Assembly: GCA_965248235.1 (NCBI GenBank)
Contig: CBDFIU010000001.1
Span: forward strand, 1 to 64,000
DNA from: UBA6623 sp965248235
GTDB taxonomy: Bacteria > Acidobacteriota > Terriglobia > Bryobacterales > UBA6623
Direction of reading: 5' to 3'
Length of the DNA stretch: 64,000 bases
Position numbers and translations under genes: made by a program
In this document: piece by piece, positions 41,137-49,857 of the stretch
How positions within the stretch are numbered: the stretch's first letter is position 1
How the letters are laid out: each line of letters starts with the position of its first letter
Notes under the pieces: model-generated
The model's input: only the letters and a program-made list of their open reading frames with translations
Told to the model about the DNA's origin: nothing
Database searches by the model: none

Positions 41137-43575
41137 CTATTCGCCGCCCGCGCCGCCGCTCGACTTCTCGACGATCTTCAGCACAATCGGCTCGGCCGTA
41201 AAGGCGGTCGGCTGCGATGAACGGGTCTCGACGATTCCCGAAACGTAGATCAACTGCTCGAGCGGTTTCGCGCCCGGCAAGGCCCGAATCGAGAACATCC
41301 GCGAGTCCTTCTCTTCAGTGATGAGAATACTGTTGAGTCCGACCTCGGGCGTATCGGTGTGCGGCGGCAGATTGAGAACTTCGACGGGAACGCGCCCGCC
41401 GAAACCGTTCTTGCGCCTCACCGAGACGGTGATCTTGGCGTCTTGGCCGGGTTCGAGCACGACTTCGTGCTTGTCGGTCGTGATGAGAATGTCGGCCGGC
41501 GCGACGACCGAAACCAACTGCAATCCGTCAGCCGGATTGGCGCGCTTGGAGACGGTCTTGCCGGCGATCCGGGCCGTGCCGCGAATCTTCAACGGAAAGG
41601 CTTTTCCGATCGTCGTTTCGGCGTCCGCGTGAAGCATCAGCGTGGCCACCATCTGCCCCGACGGAATCACGGTATCGTCGGCCTGAATCCCCGCCGGCAA
41701 GTCTTCGACCGTAACGTGAATATCGCCGTCAAACCCGTCTTGACGGAAGGCCGTCACTCGCAACGGAACGCGCTCGCCTTGGGGGATGTTCGGCGCGCGA
41801 GGACTTGCCGAGAGGCGGAAGTTCTCGCGCGGCTCCCGTAAGGCGAGCCGGTACGCGAAATCCTCTCCACCGCGACCGTGGGTGTCGCGAATGCTCACCA
41901 GGTATTCCCCGTCCGCCGGCGCTTTGAATTCCAGGAAAGAATCCTTGCCGTGCGGCACGCGGCCATCGTCGTTGTGATGATAGAGCCGCACGAGCGGCAG
42001 TCCATTCGGAGGGAATTGCTTCCCCGGCGGATGGACCTGGACCTTGTACATCGGTGCGCCCTTGGCGTGCGCTTGCGGACTGGTGGCAAACGAGGACTGA
42101 CGCTGCGCGCCCCTGGTCCGGCGACCCGGGATGATGGGCGGGAACGATTCGAAGGCGACGCCTTCGTCGGGTTGGCGCGGCATACGGGTGACCAGCATCA
42201 ACTCGCTGCCGATCATCAGGTAGTCGCCCGCGTCGAAATCTTTCGAAATCTGGAAGCGGATCTCGGCTTGTTCGGAAGTATGGTCGAACAGATCGGTATA
42301 CGTAACGGCCACGGCCCGCACCGTCGCCGCCTCGATCCGCTTTCCGTCGGCTGTCAGCACGTCGATCACCGAGTCAAGCTTCGACCCGACCTGCGCGGCG
42401 GTGACGTCGACGAGAACCGACTGGTCTTTCTTAGCCGCGAAACGGAAGTAGTGCGAGCCCGAAGCCAGCCGTCCGTTGATGGTCACCGGGAACGTGACAT
42501 GCTGGGCCTTCTCCACCGCGGTGTTGTCGCCGGATGCTTCCGCTTCGGGATGATCACCCAACGCCAGCTTGACGGTGTTCAACGCGCGGCCCTTTTCCGT
42601 GTCGGGACGAATGACGGCCCGATCGTCGCCCATCCAAGAGGGCTCGCCGGCGACCTCGACTTTGCCGTCGCCCAAGTTAAACCCCTTGAGCGCTATCGTC
42701 GCCGTCTCGCCGCGCCGCACGCCGAGAGGATAGACTGACTCGACCAGTGCGTAGTCGCCGACTTTCAAGCGATAAAAGTGATCTTTGCCGCCGCTCTTGG
42801 TGTAGTCGCTTACGCGGACAAGGTACGTCCCGGCCTTGTCGAAACGGTGGGCGAAAGCCCGGCCCGCGCGCTTTTGGGACTTGGCCCCGAGCCGCACGGG
42901 GGTGTGATCGGCATCCAACAGACCGATGATCGGCTTGATCTTCGACCCGACCTTCATGCCGCTTTCCTCGAAGACGAGCTGTTGGCCGGCGTCGACCGTG
43001 ATGGCGAAATAATCTTCATCGCCGGGTTCGGAAATCACGCCCGCCAGAATCGTCGGCAGGGACGAAGTAAGAGGATGGTCGGGGGTGCTGTCGGTCTCGT
43101 GTCCGGGCTCGCCTTCGGAATCAACGTGATACGCGGGCTCGATCAGAATCTTGGCCGCGGGGCTAGTGCCGAATTCCGTCGCCAAACGAAAACGCACCGG
43201 CGTGACATCGGCCTTCTCATCGACCGTCACTTCAATCCGAACCTGATAACGCGGCGGCTGCGGCCCCAAATCGATAGTCGAAATCAATCCCGCCGCGCCC
43301 AGCCTGGGTGGTTCGGCGACATAGGGCATATCCGTGACCTCGAGCACGCGGCCGCTCACGGTCGGCTCACTGAAATACACGGTGGAGGCGCCGCGTAGGT
43401 TATAGCCTTCCACGGTCAGCACCGCCGTCGCGCCTTGGGAGACGCCGCGCGGAGCGAGCGACTCGATTGTTGGGGGTGTGGTGCGGCTGCCGGTCGGATG
43501 CTCGGTCACCGGTTCGGCCAAGGCAAAGCCGGCGGTGAAAAACAGGATCGAGGCGGTCGTAAAAAGTCGATTCAT
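41137..43575 (-). CDS. Secreted multi-domain protein with PPC-type beta domains
   Basis: 812 residues with a signal peptide (MNRLFTTASILFFTAGFALA). Beta-sandwich domains repeat through the chain: an IPT/TIG-like start (GVSQGATAVLTVEGYNLRGA), pre-peptidase C-terminal-like units (DEDYFAITVDAGQQLVFEES, KAGTYLVRVSDYTKSGGKDH, ADGEYLVSIRDTHGRGGEDF), and a final pair of Ig-like strands. No catalytic site is visible. In Planctomycetes and Acidobacteria such proteins travel with the DUF1501/DUF1549 set. The ATG overlaps the stop of the upstream cytochrome-WD40 gene (ATGA), so it is last in a four-gene operon. Confidence 0.8.
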   Translation of the reverse strand: MNRLFTTASILFFTAGFALAEPVTEHPTGSRTTPPTIESLAPRGVSQGATAVLTVEGYNLRGASTVYFSEPTVSGRVLEVTDMPYVAEPPRLGAAGLISTIDLGPQPPRYQVRIEVTVDEKADVTPVRFRLATEFGTSPAAKILIEPAYHVDSEGEPGHETDSTPDHPLTSSLPTILAGVISEPGDEDYFAITVDAGQQLVFEESGMKVGSKIKPIIGLLDADHTPVRLGAKSQKRAGRAFAHRFDKAGTYLVRVSDYTKSGGKDHFYRLKVGDYALVESVYPLGVRRGETATIALKGFNLGDGKVEVAGEPSWMGDDRAVIRPDTEKGRALNTVKLALGDHPEAEASGDNTAVEKAQHVTFPVTINGRLASGSHYFRFAAKKDQSVLVDVTAAQVGSKLDSVIDVLTADGKRIEAATVRAVAVTYTDLFDHTSEQAEIRFQISKDFDAGDYLMIGSELMLVTRMPRQPDEGVAFESFPPIIPGRRTRGAQRQSSFATSPQAHAKGAPMYKVQVHPPGKQFPPNGLPLVRLYHHNDDGRVPHGKDSFLEFKAPADGEYLVSIRDTHGRGGEDFAYRLALREPRENFRLSASPRAPNIPQGERVPLRVTAFRQDGFDGDIHVTVEDLPAGIQADDTVIPSGQMVATLMLHADAETTIGKAFPLKIRGTARIAGKTVSKRANPADGLQLVSVVAPADILITTDKHEVVLEPGQDAKITVSVRRKNGFGGRVPVEVLNLPPHTDTPEVGLNSILITEEKDSRMFSIRALPGAKPLEQLIYVSGIVETRSSQPTAFTAEPIVLKIVEKSSGGAGGE

Positions 43576-45008
43576 GGCGATTTCCTAGCGGTTTCGATAA
43601 CGTTCAATTGATCGCGGTAATTCTTGCTGTCGTAAATGCTCAGCGACCCGTCGAAACGGCCCGCCGCGATGCGGCTCCCGTCGGGGGAGAAGGCCAGCGA
43701 CATTACCCAGTCGGGCTGGCCGTCGAGAGTCGCTAATTCCTCCAAGGTTTCGGCGTCGAAAACCTTGATCGTGCGATCCGCCGAGGCGGTCACAATCTTC
43801 TTGCCGTCGGGAGAGTAGGCGATACGCAAGATGGTCGATTGGTGGGCGATGAGGACGTTCAACAGTTCTCCGCCGTCCTCACCCAACTCCCAGACGCGAA
43901 CCGTGCGATCGTAGCCGCCGGCCGTTACCCGCTTGCCCGAGGGATGAACGGCGATCGAATTGATGCCGTCGATCGGCTCGCCCAGGGTATACAGGCGTTC
44001 GCCGGTGGACGGGTTCCAGATCTTGACCGAGCGATCGGCCGAGCCCGAAAGCAGTCGACTTCCGTCCGGGGTAAACGCCAGCGCGTAGACGGCGTCGATG
44101 TGATCATTGAGAGTGCGCAACTCGCGGCCCGAAGCCGTGTCCCACAGCTTGATATCTTTGTCGTAACTCGCCGTTGCGATCATCTTGCCGTCGGGCGAAA
44201 AGGCCAGCGCTTGAATCGTGTCGGCGTGTCCCTCGATGGCGAGAGTCGCGCGGCGTTCGGCGACATTCCAGATTTTCACCTGGCCGACTTGTTGGGCATA
44301 GCCGCCGGCGGCGGCCAGTAAGCTTCCGTCGGGGGAAAAGGCGATGGCTCGGGCGATGTCGGCAAGCCCGTCGAACTCCGCCACGGTGCGTCCGGTGACC
44401 GCGTCGGTGAGAGTGGCTCCACCGTGGCGCCCGGCCGCGAGCAGGCGACCGTCGGGGTGATAGGAGAGCGAAAAGATTTGGGGCTTGATTTGGGCGGTCG
44501 GCTCGATCTTGGGCAAGCGCCCGGGCTCGACTTTCAGAGTGGCTTCGCCGGGCTTCGGCCCCGGCGCGCCGGCGTCGATCCAACGCCCGAGCAACTCGAT
44601 GTCCGCCGGGCCCAGCGGGTCGGCCGACAGCGGCATGCGCGGTTCCAGCTCGCCCGTGATCATGCGGTAAAGGGGGCTCTCCGCCTTTTTGCCGGCGACA
44701 ATGGAAGGACCGCGCTTGCCGCCTTTTTCGAGACCGTCAAAAGTTTCGAGGACCAGCCCGCCCATCTTCGTCTTCTCCGAGTGGCAGCCGACGCAATTGC
44801 CGGCGAGGATCGGCGCAACGTCCGCGGTAAAGGACGGCGTCGTTTCCGCCGCGGCGGCGGCGGGCGCCGACATCAACGCGAAAACGGCCAAAGTCGTCGC
44901 AGGCAGCACACGAAGACCGGCGCGGCCGCGCAGTGGGGCAGGTCTCCAGGCCTGCCCGGGCGAAACCCTAAATGGATTGCCTCGGCGTAGCGGGGCCCGT
45001 GACGTCAT
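43572..45008 (-). CDS. Cytochrome c domain plus WD40 repeat protein
   Basis: 478 residues. Signal peptide around VLPATTLAVFALMSAPAAAA, a mono-heme domain with NCVGCHSEKTKMGGLVLETF (planctomycete-type cytochrome C), then about seven WD40 blades with repeated 'laFSPDGkkia.as.D..ikvwd' units such as ALAFSPDGKMIATASYDKDI. The protein is periplasmic. Met 14 of the longest frame (45008, MTSRAPL) was chosen; 45026 and 45047 are alternatives. A palindromic repeat (44935-44959) lies within the signal-peptide coding region and encodes the odd PGQAWRPAPL stretch. Confidence 0.82.
   Translation of the reverse strand: MTSRAPLRRGNPFRVSPGQAWRPAPLRGRAGLRVLPATTLAVFALMSAPAAAAAETTPSFTADVAPILAGNCVGCHSEKTKMGGLVLETFDGLEKGGKRGPSIVAGKKAESPLYRMITGELEPRMPLSADPLGPADIELLGRWIDAGAPGPKPGEATLKVEPGRLPKIEPTAQIKPQIFSLSYHPDGRLLAAGRHGGATLTDAVTGRTVAEFDGLADIARAIAFSPDGSLLAAAGGYAQQVGQVKIWNVAERRATLAIEGHADTIQALAFSPDGKMIATASYDKDIKLWDTASGRELRTLNDHIDAVYALAFTPDGSRLLSGSADRSVKIWNPSTGERLYTLGEPIDGINSIAVHPSGKRVTAGGYDRTVRVWELGEDGGELLNVLIAHQSTILRIAYSPDGKKIVTASADRTIKVFDAETLEELATLDGQPDWVMSLAFSPDGSRIAAGRFDGSLSIYDSKNYRDQLNVIETARKSP
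44935..44959. repeat. Palindromic element inside the coding region
   Basis: GGGCAGGTCTCCAGGCCTGC and its continuation form a 7-bp stem around an 8-base loop. Intergenic palindromes of this sort are common in such genomes; here it lies in frame near the start of the cytochrome-WD40 gene. Confidence 0.55.
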
Positions 45009-45074
45009 GTCTTCTCGCGACTTCATCTTTCGCGGCTGACCCCTCACTTGCGTTCGGGGCTCTGAATCTTCTTC

Positions 45075-47540
45075 TTAGTGGTTGAACAGAAACTCCTTTT
45101 TCGTCAGCAGCGCCCACATCAGGTCTTCAATCGACTCGCGGCGCGCCTTGCTTTGCGCCCGCTGAGCGGCACGCTGAGCCCGAGCTTTCTTGAGTTCTCC
45201 CAAGATCGTCTGCTTCTCCGACTCGTTCGGATAGCGGCTGAACGCGGAGAGGAACAAATGATCCAAGATCTTTCGATCCGATAAACCAAGGTCGAGGAAC
45301 GAAGCGATATTGTTTCCGTCGGCGCGCAGCTTGCCGTTGAGCGTTTCGCCGTTGATCACGTGCAAGGCCTGCGCGATGCTGGGGTCCCCCGAGCGCTCTT
45401 GGACGTCGCACACCAATCGCAACGGCCGGCCGAAGGACTCCAAAAACCGCGACTCGACCTGGATGTCGGGCAACTGCAACGCTCGCATGCCGGCCGGGTA
45501 GTCTTCGAATTTCGAATCCTGTCCGGTGATCGACGACATGGCGTCGAGAATCACTTCCGCTGGCAAACGCTTGACTTGATATTTCGAGTAATACCTATCG
45601 TCGCGCTGGTTCGAGGCGTTGGGCGTCGAGGAAAGCTGATAGGTCCCCGAATTCATAATCCGCCGAATCAGATGCTTCACGTCGTAGCCGCCGGCAACCA
45701 TGTCCTTGACCAGCGCATCGAAAAGTTTCTCGTTGGACGTCGGGTTCGTGGCCCGCAGATCGTCGGCCGGCACGACCAAGCCGCGCGCGAAGAAGTTCGC
45801 CCAGACGCGGCTGACGATGTTGCGCGCGAAGTAGGGGTTTTGCTCGCTCGTCAACCACTCAGCCAAATGCAGCTTGCGGTCGTCGAGGGAATCGAGCGCC
45901 AACTCCTCGCCTTCGAGCGGTGTCGGAGGTAGCGGCCGCCCCATGCGCGGGTGGGAAATATCGCCGAAGTCCTTCTGGAAAATGATTGAATCGCCGGGCT
46001 CGTCGCCATTCTTGATGCCGATTCGCGTGAACAGATTGGCGAAACGGTAATACTGCACCTGGGTCCACTTCTCGAGTGGATGGTTGTGGCAGCGCGCGCA
46101 GGTGAGCGTCTGCCCCATGAAGGCCTGGGTCGTGTTTTCGGCCAGCTCAATGGTGTCTTTGTGGAGAACGAAATAGTTCAGGGCGCCATTCTCGCGGCTG
46201 CTGCCGGCGGAAGCGAAAATATCTTGCGCGAATTGGTCCCAAGGCTTGTTTTCGGCGACGCTGTCTCGAATCCAGTTGTAGAAATCCCACAGCGCGGTGC
46301 GATTCAGGTGATCGCTGTTCGTCGAAACCAACAACAGGTCCGACCACTTGTAGGCCCAGTAATCGGCGTATTCGGGGCGCTCGAGCAGGCGGTCGATTAA
46401 GCGGCCGCGCTTGTCGGCGGAATCATCAGCGAGAAAGTCCTCGACCTCCTCGGCGCTGGGCAACGTACCGATCAAGTCAAGATAAGCCCGTCGCAAGAAC
46501 GTCGAATCGTCGGCCGCCGCCGAGGGCGCAATGCGCAGCTTCCGCAACTTTTCGAGCACCAACTCGTCGATGTAGTTGTTGACCGTCAGCCGTCCAAAAT
46601 CTTTCTCGCTGATCTCGTTGTCGTGAGGAACGGTAAGCCGCGCATAAAGCACGCTGGTGGCATAGGCCACCGTAATTGCGGCTTCTCCGCGACCAACCAT
46701 CGTCACGACGCCGCCGTCATTGACTTCGGCCACCGCGGCATCGGTCGAGGTGTAGCGCGCCCAGCGGCTGACGTCGGTTACGCGGCCGTCGGAGTACTTC
46801 GCGCGGACGACCAGTCGCTGCTTCGCGCCCGGCTCAAGCGTGGCCGCGCGAGGATAAACCTCCAAGCCGACCACCTCGAGATCATCGTCGCTGGGCCCCG
46901 GCGCACCGGCCGCTACCCACTCGGAAAGCACTTGATACTCAAGTGAATCGACGGCGATCTTCCTGCCGCCGCCGTGAGGAACGGTCATCGTCGACTTGAG
47001 CAGGAAAAGGCTCGAAGCCGGGTCAGCCAACGATATGCGTCGCGCCGTCGCCTCGCGGGTCAACACGTCGTAATCGGCCTGCGGGTCATACCCGCGCAAG
47101 GTAAGCTCCAAGCCGTTTTTGCCGCCCGCCGCGCCATGGCACGGACCGGAGTTACAACTTCTCTTGGTCAGGATCGGAACGACATGCCGCCGAAAGCCCC
47201 AGGTAAAGGGTTCGCGCGTGCCCGACACGCGAACCCCCACACTCGCTTCGAGCCCGTCGGCTTTCACGCGAATAACCGCCGAGCCGTCGGCAACGGGACG
47301 CACCAAACCGCCGGCGTCGACCGAGGCAATGTCGGGGTTCTCCGAACTCCAGGAAGCGCCGTTAGTCCAATCCTTTTGGACCCCACCGCGCTCGGCCTGC
47401 GCCAGCACTTGCTGTCGCGCTTCGAGGCCGTGAAGTTCAATCGACGCGGGAAGGATTTCGAGACGGGCCTTGGACTCGGCCCGTGCGGCGAGCGGTAGGC
47501 AAAACGCCGCGGCGATCAACAGCAACCGGGAAATTCTCAT
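45075..47540 (-). CDS. DUF1549/DUF1553 (PSD1-type) secreted protein with Ig-like domains
   Basis: 821 residues with a signal peptide (MRISRLLLIAAAFCLPLAARA). Two Big_2-like domains come first (ASVDAGGLVRPVADGSAVIR; AAVAEVNDGGVVTMVGRGEA), separated by the conserved CNSGPCHGAAGGKNGLELTL. Then DUF1549 (FLRRAYLDLIGTLPSAEEVE) with a CxxCH site in TCARCHNHPLEKW, and DUF1553 (RNIVSRVWANFFARGLVVPA; DNPTSNEKLFD-like). Function of these proteins is not known, but they almost always pair with a DUF1501 protein, here located upstream. ATG 47540 gives the signal peptide; the in-frame 47570 adds ten residues. Confidence 0.9.
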   Translation of the reverse strand: MRISRLLLIAAAFCLPLAARAESKARLEILPASIELHGLEARQQVLAQAERGGVQKDWTNGASWSSENPDIASVDAGGLVRPVADGSAVIRVKADGLEASVGVRVSGTREPFTWGFRRHVVPILTKRSCNSGPCHGAAGGKNGLELTLRGYDPQADYDVLTREATARRISLADPASSLFLLKSTMTVPHGGGRKIAVDSLEYQVLSEWVAAGAPGPSDDDLEVVGLEVYPRAATLEPGAKQRLVVRAKYSDGRVTDVSRWARYTSTDAAVAEVNDGGVVTMVGRGEAAITVAYATSVLYARLTVPHDNEISEKDFGRLTVNNYIDELVLEKLRKLRIAPSAAADDSTFLRRAYLDLIGTLPSAEEVEDFLADDSADKRGRLIDRLLERPEYADYWAYKWSDLLLVSTNSDHLNRTALWDFYNWIRDSVAENKPWDQFAQDIFASAGSSRENGALNYFVLHKDTIELAENTTQAFMGQTLTCARCHNHPLEKWTQVQYYRFANLFTRIGIKNGDEPGDSIIFQKDFGDISHPRMGRPLPPTPLEGEELALDSLDDRKLHLAEWLTSEQNPYFARNIVSRVWANFFARGLVVPADDLRATNPTSNEKLFDALVKDMVAGGYDVKHLIRRIMNSGTYQLSSTPNASNQRDDRYYSKYQVKRLPAEVILDAMSSITGQDSKFEDYPAGMRALQLPDIQVESRFLESFGRPLRLVCDVQERSGDPSIAQALHVINGETLNGKLRADGNNIASFLDLGLSDRKILDHLFLSAFSRYPNESEKQTILGELKKARAQRAAQRAQSKARRESIEDLMWALLTKKEFLFNH

Positions 47541-47640
47541 CGAATCAAAAGGCCTCCCCCAAACCGGCATACCCCGGGCCGCTCACGGGATGGTCACCGC
47601 GGGGCAATGCTCGACACTCGACTCCGCGCAGCCGCTTCAC

Positions 47641-49014
47641 TTACGAAAACAGTTCGTGCACCGGTTCGACGCCGCGGTCAACCACCGGCAACGGCCTACC
47701 GTTCGCCGACGGTAGTTCGGTCTCGAGGTCGATCCCCAACTGGTGATAAATCGTCGCGACAATCTCGGCCGGCCTGACCGGACGATCCTTCGGCGCGCCG
47801 CCGATCTTGTCGGTCGAGCCGATCACTTGTCCGCCCTGAATCCCGCCGCCCGCGGCAACAATCGACCAGGCCTGCGGCCAATGGTCGCGCCCGCCGGCCG
47901 GGTTGATCTTCGGCGTGCGGCCGAACTCGCCCAGTGCCAGGATCATCGTGTTATCCAGCATGCCGCGATCGCTGAGGTCTTCGATCAACGACGTAAATCC
48001 GTTGTCGAACATCGGCCCCACCAAATCGCGGTAGCCGCTGATCGGGCTGAAAGGCGGCGAGCCGTGAATGTCCCATGTGATCTCGTCAAACACCGTCTCG
48101 AACATGTTGACGGTCACGAAGCGCACACCGGCTTCGATCAGCCGCCGGGCGAGCAAACAGCTCTGTCCGAAACGATTACGGCCGTATTTGTTGCGAACGT
48201 CGTCCTCTTCGCGGTGCACCTCGAAAGCCGCGCGCGCCTTCTCCGACGTCATCAAGGTATAGGCTTGATGGAATGTCGAATCGAGCAGCCGGGCGTCCTG
48301 CGACGTCTCGAACTTGCTGACCGTCTTGTCGACCATCGCCCGCCAGTCGCGGCGGCGGTCGACCCGCAGCGCCGACAAATAGTCGGGCGGCAGCATGTCG
48401 GGGACCTTAAAATCTTTCTCGGAGGGATCGGCGTTGAGCACAAACGGGTCATGACGCTTCCCGAGGTAGCCGCCACTTTGACCCGGCTTGAAGTTGCCCC
48501 CCGTCGGCCCGATGATCTTCGGCAGCAGTACGTGCGGCGGAACGTCGCCCTTGGGACCCTTGACGTATCCCAAAACCGAGCCGATGTGAGGATGCTCCAT
48601 GCCGCCCAGCGACAACCGGCCGGTCTGAAAAAGCTGGTGCCCCATCGCGTGTACCGCGGCGGCGTTGTGGTAGCAGCCCCGCAGCAGCGCGTACTTGTCG
48701 GCGTGCCGCGCCATGCGGGGGAAAATTTCGCTAATCTCGATGCCGGGAACGTTTGTCTTGATCGGCTTGTGCGGCCCGCGAATCTCGATCGGAGCCTCGG
48801 GTTTCATGTCAAATGTATCGAGCTGGGAAGGCCCGCCGACCAGCATCAGCATGATGACGTTGACGTCCTTGTCGGTGGCGGCGCCCTGTGCCTGCATTTG
48901 CAGGAACTCGGGCATCCCCAGGCCCAGCAAGCTTAACGAACCGGCATGAAGGAAGTCGCGGCGACGCATCCCGTCGCAAAATTCAACGGTCTTATCGGCA
49001 TCCAAGCGAAACAT
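47641..49014 (-). CDS. DUF1501 family Tat-exported protein
   Basis: 457 residues. Twin-arginine-like signal RRRDFLHAGSLSLLGLGMPE, then the sulfatase-like fold of DUF1501: VIMLMLVGGPSQLDTFDMKP, LLRGCYHNAAAVHAMGHQLF, WDIHGSPPFSP and MILALGEFGRTPKINPAGGR near the C-terminus. These resemble alkaline-phosphatase superfamily members but usually lack some metal ligands. It is first in the operon with the DUF1549 protein, cytochrome-WD40 and PPC proteins. Confidence 0.92.
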   Translation of the reverse strand: MFRLDADKTVEFCDGMRRRDFLHAGSLSLLGLGMPEFLQMQAQGAATDKDVNVIMLMLVGGPSQLDTFDMKPEAPIEIRGPHKPIKTNVPGIEISEIFPRMARHADKYALLRGCYHNAAAVHAMGHQLFQTGRLSLGGMEHPHIGSVLGYVKGPKGDVPPHVLLPKIIGPTGGNFKPGQSGGYLGKRHDPFVLNADPSEKDFKVPDMLPPDYLSALRVDRRRDWRAMVDKTVSKFETSQDARLLDSTFHQAYTLMTSEKARAAFEVHREEDDVRNKYGRNRFGQSCLLARRLIEAGVRFVTVNMFETVFDEITWDIHGSPPFSPISGYRDLVGPMFDNGFTSLIEDLSDRGMLDNTMILALGEFGRTPKINPAGGRDHWPQAWSIVAAGGGIQGGQVIGSTDKIGGAPKDRPVRPAEIVATIYHQLGIDLETELPSANGRPLPVVDRGVEPVHELFS

Positions 49015-49124
49015 GGCCTAATCCCCCCTTATCGCGGTTCCAAGATTCCATTTAGAGCCTAACATATCCACCGCCGCGAAAGCCGCGCAGCGCAAGAATC
49101 GCGAGATCCAGTCTTCCCAATGTC

Positions 49125-49406
49125 GTGGAGATCACAGCGACTTCACTCTTGACGGCTGGCGTCAATATGAAAATCCTGGCGGCCCGGATCATCGGCGTCC
49201 TCGATGACGACGGCCTCTCGACGCGCAAGGCGCGGGAGAGAACCGGCATCTACCATGCCGATTTCTCTCGCATTCGCAACGCCAAGCTCGGCCGCTTTAC
49301 GATCGATCGGCTGATGACGATTCTCGATCTCCTCGGCCGACAGGTCGAAGTTCGGATCAGTGTGAAGCCGCGAACGCGGCAAGTAGAAGCGGTGGCGCAA
49401 TCGTGA
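49125..49406 (+). CDS. HigA-like HTH protein, N-terminus probably lost
   Basis: 93 residues from GTG 49125; the family match begins only at ILAARIIGVLDDDGLSTRKA and continues RTGIYHADFSRIRNAKLGRF, TIDRLMTILDLLGRQVEVRI, a clear XRE antitoxin. The first 14 residues look unrelated, and no toxin gene precedes it. ATG 49167 would start directly at the conserved part. Either the start was replaced by a junction near 49165 or the gene is simply short. Third toxin-antitoxin trace in the window. Confidence 0.65.
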   Translation: MEITATSLLTAGVNMKILAARIIGVLDDDGLSTRKARERTGIYHADFSRIRNAKLGRFTIDRLMTILDLLGRQVEVRISVKPRTRQVEAVAQS

Positions 49407-49432
49407 TACTCGGTGCCCGCCCACCAACCGCC

Positions 49433-49633
49433 TCAGGCCCGGCTGCCGCCGCGCAACACCCGCGCCGGCAGAGTCACCAGCGCCCACAAGAAGTCAAAGA
49501 CGCCGCCCACCACGACGCCCACCAAGCGCAGGGGCAACAGCACCAGCCAAACAATCGGGTAGACCAGCAAAGCCAGAATCGCCAACGGCCAACAGAGTAT
49601 AAACAAGATCAGCCACAACAAGAATTTCGTCAT
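49433..49633 (-). CDS. Small membrane protein
   Basis: 66 residues, almost wholly hydrophobic: FLLWLILFILCWPLAILALL and YPIVWLVLLPLRLVGVVVGG make two helices, and the end is basic (RVLRGGSRA). ATG 49633 follows GGAGT (on the coding strand), giving a short clean start. I recognise similar 65-70-residue proteins in Acidobacteria but no function. Confidence 0.6.
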   Translation of the reverse strand: MTKFLLWLILFILCWPLAILALLVYPIVWLVLLPLRLVGVVVGGVFDFLWALVTLPARVLRGGSRA

Positions 49634-49857
49634 TCGAGGGCGACTCCTTAGCAAATTGCAACCAACAGCGCGGCTCCCGCGGAACTCGTCGCTACTGCAA
49701 TCTACGAGGCCGCCAACGACAAAGTTCCCGACCTGGATCCCCCGAACGGGCCTCGGCGGCCTAAGGTCAATTTCCGACCGGCGTACAGAAATCTCTGATT
49801 GCAACCGCCATCCGGTTGGATAAAATGAAGGGAGCCCGTTTCGAGGAGGTTTCCCCG

